This document shows, piece by piece, positions 1 through 5,755 of a DNA stretch of 5,755 nt (its first letter is position 1; each line of letters opens with the position of its first letter). The notes under the pieces are model-generated. The model ran no database searches. It was not told where the DNA came from and saw nothing but the letters and a program-made list of their open reading frames with translations. The DNA is taken from assembly GCA_003157575.1 (NCBI GenBank), contig PMKA01000523.1, positions 1-5,755 of the forward strand, in the 5' to 3' direction. The translations under genes were made by a program, and so were the position numbers. The DNA comes from Opitutia bacterium. Its GTDB lineage: Bacteria; Verrucomicrobiota; Verrucomicrobiia; Opitutales; Opitutaceae.

Positions 1-995
1 TCGTGCGCGATGCCGCCGGCGAGCACCCCGAGGCTTTCAAGCTTCTGCGCATGCAACAGGCGCCGCTCCATCTCCAGACGGGCCTGCTCCGCCTGTTTGC
101 GTTCGGTCGTGTCGCGCATGATGACCAGCACGCCCTTCGGCCGGCCCTCGGTATCGCGCAGCAGGGCCGCATTGAATTCCCCGATGAATGTCGATCCATC
201 CGGCCGCCGGACGATGTATTCGCTCGAGGAGCGATATCGACCGTTCTGCACTCTCTCAAACGCGGCGCGGACGCGGGCGTGGTCCTCCGGCGCGATAAAG
301 TCGGTCATCGGCCGGCCGCTCACGGCATCCATGGCGGCAAAACCCATGACTTCCAGAGCCTTCGGCGAGCTGAAGGTGATGCGGCTCTCCAGGTCGAGCA
401 GCGCGATCCCGTCTGGCGAAGTCTGGACTACCGTCCGATAGAGTCCTTCGGCCTCCCGTCGGAGCCGTTCCGCCTGCTTGCGGTCGGTCACATCCTGAAT
501 CATCCCGATCATGCGAACCGGCCGGCCTTGTGGGTCGAATTCCAGTTCGCCCATTCCGTTGACCCAGCGGATCTGCCCGTCGTTGGGGCGTTTGATCCGG
601 CACTCCCGCTCGAAGCGCTCGTGCCCGGCCAGGACATAATCCAGAAGGAGCTTCCGCATCTCTTCGCGTTCTTCGGGGACCACGAGTTGAAGCCAGCTAT
701 CGGAAGTCCGCGGATAGGCGCCATCGATTCCAAATATCTCGTCCAGCACAGGCGTGCATTTCCAGCGGTTCGCGGCGATTTCGAACTGGTAGAAGCCGAG
801 CCGCGCGACCTCTTGGGACTTGGTGAGGAAGTACTCGGTCTCGCGGAGCGCCGCCTTGGCATTCTTCGTCCCCGTCTCGCTTTCGCAAAACGGGACTCCG
901 GCCGGCGGGCGGCCGGGCTGGACGCAAACCGGCTCCGAATCGCCGCCCGGACCCGTCAGGGCAGGCGGCACGGGAGGCTGCGGGTTTGAGTTCAT
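1..995 (-). CDS. PAS-domain sensor histidine kinase, 3' end cut by the window
   Basis: 331 codons are visible, from ATG at 995-993 down to base 3. I read them by translating the minus strand. Residues 1-45 are proline-rich and probably disordered. A first PAS/PAC module of the PAS_3 type covers about 50-175 and contains RIKRPNDGQIRWVNG and IQDVTDRKQAE. A second PAS covers about 183-303, with VVQTSPDGIALLD and ending IMRDTTERKQAE. A short coiled linker follows, then a HisKA H-box, QKLESLGVLAGGIAH, with His331 at bases 3-5 as the likely phospho-acceptor. The ATPase domain, and possibly a receiver, would lie beyond the window. No membrane segment is visible, so it is probably cytoplasmic. An in-frame stop at 1065-1067 limits upstream extension, and the ATG at 995 is the first ATG after it. 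The Shine-Dalgarno is weak. Partner and signal are unknown. It lies 151 bases after kdpE on the same strand. Confidence 0.9.
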   Translation of the reverse strand, partial: MNSNPQPPVPPALTGPGGDSEPVCVQPGRPPAGVPFCESETGTKNAKAALRETEYFLTKSQEVARLGFYQFEIAANRWKCTPVLDEIFGIDGAYPRTSDSWLQLVVPEEREEMRKLLLDYVLAGHERFERECRIKRPNDGQIRWVNGMGELEFDPQGRPVRMIGMIQDVTDRKQAERLRREAEGLYRTVVQTSPDGIALLDLESRITFSSPKALEVMGFAAMDAVSGRPMTDFIAPEDHARVRAAFERVQNGRYRSSSEYIVRRPDGSTFIGEFNAALLRDTEGRPKGVLVIMRDTTERKQAEQARLEMERRLLHAQKLESLGVLAGGIAH

Positions 996-1039
996 GCTTC
1001 GGAGCGGTGATCCGCCGCCAAATGTGCGGCCCGACGAGA

Positions 1040-1068
1040 ATTGGTCAGCGGTTCCCAAAATTAGTCAA
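1040..1068 (-). promoter_or_regulatory. Possible sigma-70-like promoter for the PAS kinase
   Basis: On the minus strand TTGACT (1068-1063) is followed after 17 bases by ACCAAT (1045-1040), about 45 bases before the kinase ATG. The -35 element is good, but the -10 matches TATAAT at only three positions. The surroundings (1050-1070) are AT-richer than the coding DNA. This is a weak candidate. If real, it would separate the kinase from the kdp operon. Confidence 0.22.
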
Positions 1069-1146
1069 ATCGACCGGTTGGAAGGCCAACTTGAGTGATG
1101 TGCGTCGGACCCAAACAGATGCTGGAGCCGGTGACAACGGCGATCG

Positions 1147-1839
1147 TCACTCGCCGAACCGGTAGCCGATGCCCGACTCTGTCCTGAAGAATTTCGGCTG
1201 GTTGGGGTCGTCTTCCAGCTTCTGGCGCAGATGGGCCATGTACACGCGGAGGTATTGCGTCTGCTCCTCGGCCTTGGGCCCCCACAGTTCGCGCAGGATT
1301 TGCCGGTGGGTGATCACCCTGCCGCGATGCAGCACGAGGAGGCGCAGCAGTCCGTATTCCTTCGGGGTCAGCTTCACGTTGACTCCCGCCTTCGTCACCA
1401 CGCGCCGCGCAAAGTCGATCTCCACGTCTCCGAAGCTCGCGACGCTCTCCTCTTCGCGCGTTTGCACGCGCCGCAGCATGGCGCGCAGGCGGGCGAGGAG
1501 TTCGCCGCCGCCGAAAGGCTTGCTGAGGTAGTCGTCCGCCCCGGCGTCGAGGGCCTCGATTTTATCCGCCTCCTGGCCGCGGACCGAGAGAATGAGCACG
1601 GGCAGCCGGCTCCATTCGCGCAACTGCCGGAGCACCTCGATGCCGGGCAGGCCGGGCAGGCCGAGGTCGAGTATGATGGCGTCGGGCCGCTTCGTCGCCG
1701 CCTCGACGAGCCCAAGCTCGCCGTTCTCGGCGTCTCGCACGCGGAAACCCGCGCCTTCGAGCGTCACGCGGAGAAGGCGGCGGATCTGCACCTCGTCGTC
1801 GACGACAAGCACTTCCGGCTGGAATGGGGCGGGATTCAT
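1147..1839 (-). CDS. kdpE: KdpE, OmpR-family response regulator of the kdp operon
   Basis: 230 residues, the usual KdpE size. The receiver domain covers about 8-122: acidic pair Asp14/Asp15 in LVVDDE, phospho-acceptor Asp58 in IILDLGLPG, switch Ser85 in VLILSVRG, and Lys107 in DDYLSKPF. The winged-helix DNA-binding domain covers about 134-229 and includes KLTPKEYGLLRLLVLHRG, the recognition-helix region ending VYMAHLRQKLE, and the C-terminal hairpin TESGIGYRFGE. The family acts as a cytoplasmic regulator phosphorylated by KdpD that activates kdp transcription under K+ limitation. The ATG at 1839-1837 overlaps the kdpD TGA as ATGA and no Shine-Dalgarno precedes it, so translation is probably coupled to kdpD. 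The frame stays open upstream inside kdpD, but homology begins at this ATG. Confidence 0.97.
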   Translation of the reverse strand: MNPAPFQPEVLVVDDEVQIRRLLRVTLEGAGFRVRDAENGELGLVEAATKRPDAIILDLGLPGLPGIEVLRQLREWSRLPVLILSVRGQEADKIEALDAGADDYLSKPFGGGELLARLRAMLRRVQTREEESVASFGDVEIDFARRVVTKAGVNVKLTPKEYGLLRLLVLHRGRVITHRQILRELWGPKAEEQTQYLRVYMAHLRQKLEDDPNQPKFFRTESGIGYRFGE

Positions 1840-4490
1840 TCGGGCGGGACAGTAGCGGGACGTTCCAGCGGAAGAAAGAGCGTAAAACGGGCGCCGCCGC
1901 CGGGCTGGTTGTCCGCCTCGACGCGGCCGCCGTGGGCCTCGGCGAAACCGCGGGCGATGGAAAGACCGAGGCCGAGCCCTCCGGCCCTGCCGGGATCGCC
2001 GCGGAAAAACTTCTCGAACAGCCGGCCCTGCTGCTCGACCCGCAGGCCGGGTCCGTTGTCGGCCACGGCCATCCATATCTGGTGCGCCGCCTCGTCCGCG
2101 CCGGCGGAGAGCGTGATGGCGGCGGCGGGCGGAGTGTGCACGCAGGCGTTGTGGATGAGGTTGGCAAGCGCCTGCTGGATGAGGCCGGCGTCGGCCCGCA
2201 CGAGCGGAAGGCCCGCCGGCAGCTCCGTGCGCACGGTCCGGCCGCGCCAGGCGTCCGCCGTCGCATCGCGCGCCGCGTTGATCAGATCGGCCGGGTCGCA
2301 CCAGTCGCGGCGCAGCCTCAGCGTGCCGGACTCGAGCCGGGTCATGTCGAGCAGGTTGTTGACCAGCCGCTGTAGCCGCTGGGTCGCCGTGCGGACCTCG
2401 GCCACAAGCGGCCCGTCCGGGAGGTTTTCCGCAGCCGACGCGATCACCGTCAGCGGCGTCTTCAGCTCGTGCGAAACACCGTCGAGCAGGGTGCGGTGCA
2501 GCTTCTCCGATTCCTGCGAGATGCGGGCCGCCGCCTCGGTCGCCCGCAGGCGCTCCCGGTCCAGCGCCAGGGCGATCTGCGTCGCGAAGCTCTCCAGCAG
2601 GCCGCGCTGGCCGGCGGGCAGCGTCCCCTCGGCGGGCGGTTTGACGCCCATCGCCCCCACGCAATTCTCGCCCGCGAGCAGCGGCAGGTAAAAGCCCTCG
2701 GCGGCGGGCAGCGTGTCGGTGAAGCGGCCTGCAGCCTTGTGATTGCGAAAGGCCCACGTGGCGACGCCCTGTTCCTTTTCGTTGGCGACGTAGGTTGCGG
2801 CCGGATGGAGCAGCAGGCGGCCGGGCTGGGCCGGATCCGCGGTGAAGATCGCCAGGCGCGCGCCGAACAACTCCTGCACCCGCGCGGCTGCGTTGCGCAA
2901 AACCTCGTCCGCGGACCGGGCGGCGGCGATTGCGCGGGTGAGCTGGTAAAGCGCGGTCGCGCGCTGCTCGCGCTGGCGCTGGTCGCGTTCCTGGGCGCGC
3001 AGCCGGCCCGTGAGGCGGCCGGTGACAAGCGCGATGACAAAGAAGATCCCGAACATCAGGCCGTCCTCCAGCTTGTCGATCCGGAACGTGAAGATCGGCG
3101 GGATGAAGAGAAAATTCCACGCCAGTGCGCTGAGCGTGGATGCGAGGAGGATCGGCCCCTGCCCGACAAACAGGCCGAGGAGGACCACGGCGGTGAGATA
3201 GAACAGCGAGATGGCCGTGTAGCCGGTCCATCCCTGGACCGCCAGGCCCGCCATGGTCATGCCCAGGACGGTCAGCAGGGCAGTGACGTATTCGCGCGGC
3301 TGCGACGCCGAGGTCACGGTCCATTCCCCCCACCGGCTGCGCGCCGTCCGCGGCCCGGCGGGCACCACATAGACGTCGATCTGGCCGCTGCGGCGGATGA
3401 GCCGGTCGGCAAGGGAGCCGCCGCAGAGGAAATCCAGGACGGGCGACCTCCGCGACTTGCCAATGACGATCTGGCTGACGTTGTGCTGCTGGGCGATGCG
3501 CACAAGGGTGCCCGCAACATCGCGGTCGGGCACCACGATGATCTCGGCGTTCAACTCCCGGGCCAGGGCCAGGTTCTCCTCGAGGATCTTCCGCTCCTCC
3601 GGCGCAAGAGCCGTCGTCGTCTCGACGTTGACGGCGATCCACGGCGCGTCGAGGGCGTAGGCCATGCGGCGCGTCCAGCGTATGAGCCGGGTGGAAAACG
3701 GGCTCGAGCCGACCGCCACGAGCAGCCGCTCGCCGCTGCGCCAGATCGCGCTGACCTGCCGGTCCTCGCGAAGCTCGCGGAGCTGCTTGTCCACCCGCTC
3801 GGCGGTAAGACGCAGGGCGAGTTCGCGGAGCGCCGTGAGATTGCTTGCCTTGAAAAAGTTGTCGGCGGCGGCCGCCGCGCGGTCGCCCATGTAAACCTTG
3901 CCCTCGTTGAGGCGCTCCCGGAGCTGCGCCGGCGTCAGGTCCACCAGCTGGATCTCGTCGGCGGCCTCGATCATCGAGTCCGGGATCGTCTCGCGCACCG
4001 CCACGCCGGTGATCTGGCGCACGGTGTCCGCCCGGCTTTCGAGATGCTGGACGTTGAGCGTCGTGAAGACATCGATCCCGGCGGCCAGCAGCTCCTCGAC
4101 GTCCTGCCAGCGCTTCACATGGCGCGAGCCGGCGGCGTTGGTGTGCGCGAGCTCGTCCACGACCACCAGCCGGGGACGGCGCGCCAGCACAGCCTCCAGA
4201 TCAAGCTCCCCCAGCTGCGTTCCGTGGTAGGCGATCACCTTGCGGGGAACGACCGGCAGCCCTTCGAGCAGCCGCTGCGTCTCCTCGCGCCCGTGGGTTT
4301 CGACGAGGGCCACCACGACGTCCATCCCCTCGGCATGGGCCTTCCGCGCAGCCTCCAGCATCGCGTAGGTTTTTCCCACGCCGGGCGCCATCCCGAAAAA
4401 CACCTTCAAGCGGCCGCGGACGTCCCTGGCCTCGGACCGGCGGATGGATGCGAGGAGGGCGTCGGGATCGGGGCGCGTGGGATCGGTCAT
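1836..4490 (-). CDS. kdpD: KdpD, K+/turgor sensor histidine kinase
   Basis: 884 residues, close to the roughly 890 of E. coli KdpD. The start MTDPTRPDPDALLASI resembles the family N-terminus. The KdpD N-terminal ATP-binding domain covers about 25-240, with Walker A GMAPGVGKT (33-41), Walker B VVVDELAH (109-116) and the GIDVFTTLNVQHLES signature. A universal-stress-protein-like domain covers about 254-378. Four transmembrane helices follow at about 401-419, 424-444, 445-464 and 476-494 (DUF4118 type). A GAF-like domain covers about 515-645. The HisKA motif SHELKTPL puts the phospho-acceptor at His674. The ATPase has the N-box NLIHNA (Asn781), G1 DNGPGL (811-816), FEKFFRG and G2 GGLGLGL (837-843). 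It is an inner-membrane kinase/phosphatase for KdpE. No Shine-Dalgarno precedes the ATG and no upstream in-frame start was found. Its last codons overlap kdpE by ATGA. Confidence 0.98.
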   Translation of the reverse strand: MTDPTRPDPDALLASIRRSEARDVRGRLKVFFGMAPGVGKTYAMLEAARKAHAEGMDVVVALVETHGREETQRLLEGLPVVPRKVIAYHGTQLGELDLEAVLARRPRLVVVDELAHTNAAGSRHVKRWQDVEELLAAGIDVFTTLNVQHLESRADTVRQITGVAVRETIPDSMIEAADEIQLVDLTPAQLRERLNEGKVYMGDRAAAAADNFFKASNLTALRELALRLTAERVDKQLRELREDRQVSAIWRSGERLLVAVGSSPFSTRLIRWTRRMAYALDAPWIAVNVETTTALAPEERKILEENLALARELNAEIIVVPDRDVAGTLVRIAQQHNVSQIVIGKSRRSPVLDFLCGGSLADRLIRRSGQIDVYVVPAGPRTARSRWGEWTVTSASQPREYVTALLTVLGMTMAGLAVQGWTGYTAISLFYLTAVVLLGLFVGQGPILLASTLSALAWNFLFIPPIFTFRIDKLEDGLMFGIFFVIALVTGRLTGRLRAQERDQRQREQRATALYQLTRAIAAARSADEVLRNAAARVQELFGARLAIFTADPAQPGRLLLHPAATYVANEKEQGVATWAFRNHKAAGRFTDTLPAAEGFYLPLLAGENCVGAMGVKPPAEGTLPAGQRGLLESFATQIALALDRERLRATEAAARISQESEKLHRTLLDGVSHELKTPLTVIASAAENLPDGPLVAEVRTATQRLQRLVNNLLDMTRLESGTLRLRRDWCDPADLINAARDATADAWRGRTVRTELPAGLPLVRADAGLIQQALANLIHNACVHTPPAAAITLSAGADEAAHQIWMAVADNGPGLRVEQQGRLFEKFFRGDPGRAGGLGLGLSIARGFAEAHGGRVEADNQPGGGARFTLFLPLERPATVPPE

Positions 4491-4499
4491 GCCGTGACG

Positions 4500-4527
4500 A
4501 TAATGTTGGGGTGAGCGCGGGAAGCAA
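4500..4527 (-). promoter_or_regulatory. Possible internal promoter just upstream of kdpD
   Basis: The minus strand reads TTGCTT (4527-4522), 16 bases, CATTAT (4505-4500), then the kdpD ATG only nine bases later. The elements match consensus at three and four of six positions. The AT-rich ACATTATC patch stands out in GC-rich DNA. If used, transcription would begin within a few bases of the ATG and give a nearly leaderless kdpDE message. It is speculative. Confidence 0.18.
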
Positions 4528-4533
4528 GCCGGG

Positions 4534-4611
4534 CTAGCCGGCCGGGCGGAGCAGCAGCCAACCCATCAGGAGCAGCCAGAACGCCAGCGCCCCCGTCACC
4601 AGGCGGACCAT
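4534..4611 (-). CDS. Tiny single-helix membrane peptide, KdpF-like candidate
   Basis: 25 codons, ATG at 4611-4609, stop TAG at 4536-4534. The peptide starts MVRLVTGALAFW and ends GWLLLRPAG. Almost the whole of it is one hydrophobic helix with a basic residue at the start and an Arg-Pro tail. All but one codon after the ATG end in G or C, which suits a real gene in this genome. Size, single helix and the LLRP-type ending resemble KdpF, a roughly 25-30 residue peptide that stabilises the KdpABC pump. KdpF is normally encoded before kdpA rather than after kdpC. No Shine-Dalgarno is visible. It lies 43 bases upstream of kdpD. It could instead be an unrelated small membrane protein or chance. The KdpF link is inference. 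Confidence 0.45.
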   Translation of the reverse strand: MVRLVTGALAFWLLLMGWLLLRPAG

Positions 4612-4662
4612 GAAGCGCCGGAAAGCAGAATTCGTAGGTCCGGGAACGGGAGGCGCGCGCTT

Positions 4663-4842
4663 TCATGGATTCAACGAGCGTGGATTGGACGGTGGCGGCG
4701 GCCAGCCGACGCGGGATCCTCCCGGGGGATGATCGCCGAGAAGCCCGAGGAGGTAGCCGGTGAACAATGCGACCAGCGCCACAACCACATAGACCGAACA
4801 ACGCGCGCGGTCGTCGTCGCGAGGTGAGTTTGACGCGTTCAT
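4663..4842 (-). CDS. Small single-pass membrane protein of unknown function
   Basis: 59 codons, ATG at 4842-4840, stop TGA at 4665-4663. The N-terminus is polar and charged (MNASNSPRDDDRARC). One clear hydrophobic helix follows at about 17-36 (VYVVVALVALFTGYLLGLLG), then a Pro/Gly-rich tail of about 23 residues. An AAGGGG sequence lies six bases before the ATG, the best Shine-Dalgarno-like site in the window. It follows kdpC by 28 bases on the same strand, so it is probably in the kdp transcript. Third-position GC is about 69%, lower than the neighbours, mostly because of both ends. I do not recognise a family. It might be a Kdp accessory subunit, but that rests only on position. Confidence 0.55.
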   Translation of the reverse strand: MNASNSPRDDDRARCSVYVVVALVALFTGYLLGLLGDHPPGGSRVGWPPPPSNPRSLNP

Positions 4843-4870
4843 GAAAAGCCCCTTTTCGTGGCGGTTGAAC

Positions 4871-5464
4871 CTACTTGCCGCGAGAGATCCGATCCAGGGC
4901 TGCGTTGAGGAGCAGCACGTTTACGCCCGGTTCGCCCAGAGCCCCGAGATCCCGGCCGGCGGTGTTCTCGTCAATCGACTCCTGGACCCGCGCGAGCGGC
5001 AGGCCGCGGGCCCGCGCCACGCGGGGCGCCTGCAGCCCGGCGTTGGCAAGGCTGATGTGGGGATCGAGGCCGCTGCCGGAGGAGGTGACGGCATCGGCGG
5101 GGACCGGGGCGGTCTCCTTAAGGCCGTTTGTGGCGCGGTAGGCGGCGACGGCGGCCTTGATGTTGTCAGCGAGCTTCTGGCTGGTCGGACCGAGATTGGT
5201 GCCGCCGGAACTCGTGGCGTCGAAGCCGGTTCCCGCCGCAGACGGGCGGGGCTGGAAATATCTGTCGCTGCTAAAGTTTTGCGCGAGCAGCGCGGAGCCG
5301 CGCACGGCGCCGTCCGGCCCGACCAGCAGGCTGCCGTTGGCTTTGGCCGGAAACAGTATCTGCGCGCCCGCCCAGACAGCCAGCGGATAGGCGCCGCACA
5401 GCAAAACGACAAAGGCAAAGGTGAGCACCAGGGAGGTTTTGAGTTCGGAGATGAGGGTTTTCAT
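4871..5464 (-). CDS. kdpC: KdpC, K+-transporting ATPase subunit C
   Basis: 197 residues, slightly longer than E. coli KdpC (190). An N-terminal transmembrane anchor at about 11-35 is followed by the soluble extracytoplasmic domain. Family motifs appear in order: ANGSLL (42-47), GSALLAQNF (56-64), RYFQPRPSA (68-76), SSGGTNLGP (85-93), PVPADAVTSSGSGLDPHIS (120-138), QAPRVARARGL (145-155) and LGEPGVNVLLLNAALD (176-191). KdpC is the single-span subunit that assists ATP-driven K+ import by KdpA/KdpB in the inner membrane. The ATG at 5464-5462 gives a standard N-terminus, but no clear Shine-Dalgarno precedes it. It follows kdpB after 114 bases, a longer gap than usual for this operon, and precedes a small membrane ORF. 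Confidence 0.98.
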   Translation of the reverse strand: MKTLISELKTSLVLTFAFVVLLCGAYPLAVWAGAQILFPAKANGSLLVGPDGAVRGSALLAQNFSSDRYFQPRPSAAGTGFDATSSGGTNLGPTSQKLADNIKAAVAAYRATNGLKETAPVPADAVTSSGSGLDPHISLANAGLQAPRVARARGLPLARVQESIDENTAGRDLGALGEPGVNVLLLNAALDRISRGK

Positions 5465-5522
5465 GTTTTCGGCCGATTTGCTCGTGGCTTATGACGCTAC
5501 GAGATCATTCTCTCTTGAAGGA

Positions 5523-5549
5523 TTGCCAAACGGCGTCCGCCGTTTGCAA
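5523..5549 (-). repeat. Strong inverted repeat (hairpin) between kdpB and kdpC
   Basis: An 8-bp perfect stem, CAAACGGC (5527-5534) and GCCGTTTG (5539-5546), closes a four-base loop. It extends by TTG (5523-5525) with CAA (5547-5549) if C5526 is bulged, giving 11 pairs. On the transcribed strand no T-run follows, so it does not look like an intrinsic terminator. It may be an intercistronic RNA stem or part of a dispersed palindromic repeat. Confidence 0.7.
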
Positions 5550-5556
5550 GGAGCGC

Positions 5557-5572
5557 GTCGACGAAGTCCGAC
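5557..5572 (-). repeat. Second short hairpin just after the kdpB stop
   Basis: GTCGAC (5557-5562), the triplet GAA (5563-5565) and GTCCGAC (5566-5572) fold into a six-pair stem with one bulged base. It lies seven bases past the kdpB stop and 7 bases from the larger hairpin, which suggests one structured element filling the gap. Confidence 0.4.
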
Positions 5573-5578
5573 GGGGTC

Positions 5579-5755
5579 CTATACGAGGTGTACGGCATTG
5601 ATGAGGACATCGATGGCCTTGATGCCGATGAAGGGGATGATTATGCCACCCAGGCCGTAGATGAAGAGGTTGCGGCGGAGCATGGAGGCTGCGCCGATCG
5701 GCCGGTAGGCGACGCCGCGTAGGGCAAGGGGGATCAGCGCGATGATGATGAGCGC
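5579..5755 (-). CDS. kdpB: KdpB, K+-transporting P-type ATPase subunit B, C-terminal end only
   Basis: The last 58 codons and the TAG stop (5581-5579) are in the window; the rest lies beyond base 5755. The visible part begins [19 protein letters not shown], continues with the loop GAASMLRRN, then a final hydrophobic segment with [19 protein letters not shown]. This is the typical KdpB C-terminus with its last two transmembrane helices. KdpB is the ATP-hydrolysing subunit. Its catalytic DKTGT loop is not visible here. kdpA, any normal kdpF and the regulated promoter would be expected further upstream. The gene ends normally, with no sign of truncation. Confidence 0.95.
   Translation of the reverse strand, partial: ALIIIALIPLALRGVAYRPIGAASMLRRNLFIYGLGGIIIPFIGIKAIDVLINAVHLV

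Noticed and set aside
3..989. 328-codon plus-strand frame opposite the PAS kinase
   Set aside because: The minus strand encodes two PAS modules and an H-box in the paired frame. The plus-strand product has no recognisable features.
1076..1091. Possible terminator after kdpE
   Set aside because: The only hairpin found has five stem pairs (GTTGG/CCAAC) and no immediate T-run on the transcribed strand, so it cannot be called as a terminator.
1231..2691. 486-codon open frame on the plus strand opposite kdpE and the 3' part of kdpD
   Set aside because: It has the same character as the previous one: no family motifs, and it spans the junction of two well-supported genes on the other strand.
1147..3642. 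Extended 831-codon form of kdpE reaching deep into kdpD
   Set aside because: Only the last 230 codons resemble a response regulator. The upstream part is an alternate frame of kdpD with no homology. The start at 1839 overlaps the kdpD stop as expected.
2469..4514. 681-codon open frame on the plus strand opposite kdpD
   Set aside because: It lies entirely opposite a gene with full KdpD homology, has low-complexity Arg/Gly/Ala/Asp-rich composition and no recognisable domain. It is a by-product of GC-rich codon usage.
4534..4842. Stop-codon readthrough or selenocysteine joining the 59-codon and 25-codon ORFs, which share a frame across TGA 4665-4663
   Set aside because: The 17 codons between the TGA and the second ATG have lower G/C third positions and no similarity that I recognise. 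Separate peptides are simpler, and I noticed no selenocysteine-type stem after the TGA.

Overview
The window is a GC-rich (roughly two-thirds G+C by eye) stretch of bacterial chromosome in which every gene I can support lies on the minus strand. It is the 3' part of a kdp locus, the high-affinity potassium uptake system. Read in the direction of transcription (high to low coordinates) it holds: the C-terminal 58 residues of KdpB, complete KdpC, a 380-base gap with one or two tiny membrane-protein ORFs, complete KdpD, complete KdpE, and then a PAS-domain sensor histidine kinase cut by the window edge at its phospho-accepting histidine. The style of KdpC and KdpB and the base composition would fit Verrucomicrobiota (Opitutus-like) or a similar GC-rich phylum. 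That is an impression, not a demonstrated assignment.

Layout: kdpB end (5579-5755), a 114-base gap with two hairpins, kdpC (4871-5464), a 59-codon single-helix ORF (4663-4842), a 25-codon single-helix ORF (4534-4611), kdpD (1836-4490), kdpE (1147-1839, overlapping kdpD by ATGA), a 151-base gap (996-1146), and the PAS kinase (1-995, partial).

How the genes fit together: KdpB is the P-type ATPase subunit and KdpC its single-span partner in the K+ pump. KdpD senses K+/turgor status and phosphorylates KdpE, an OmpR-type activator expected to drive the kdp promoter, which must lie upstream of kdpA outside this window. The PAS kinase is on the same strand but separated by a gap with a possible promoter, so it may be an independent signalling gene.

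The core genes are conventional. The least explained part is 4491-4870. It holds small predicted membrane peptides between kdpC and kdpD, one of which loosely resembles KdpF in an unusual position. Most starts here lack a clear Shine-Dalgarno sequence. I see no tRNA, rRNA, CRISPR array, insertion sequence or attachment site.
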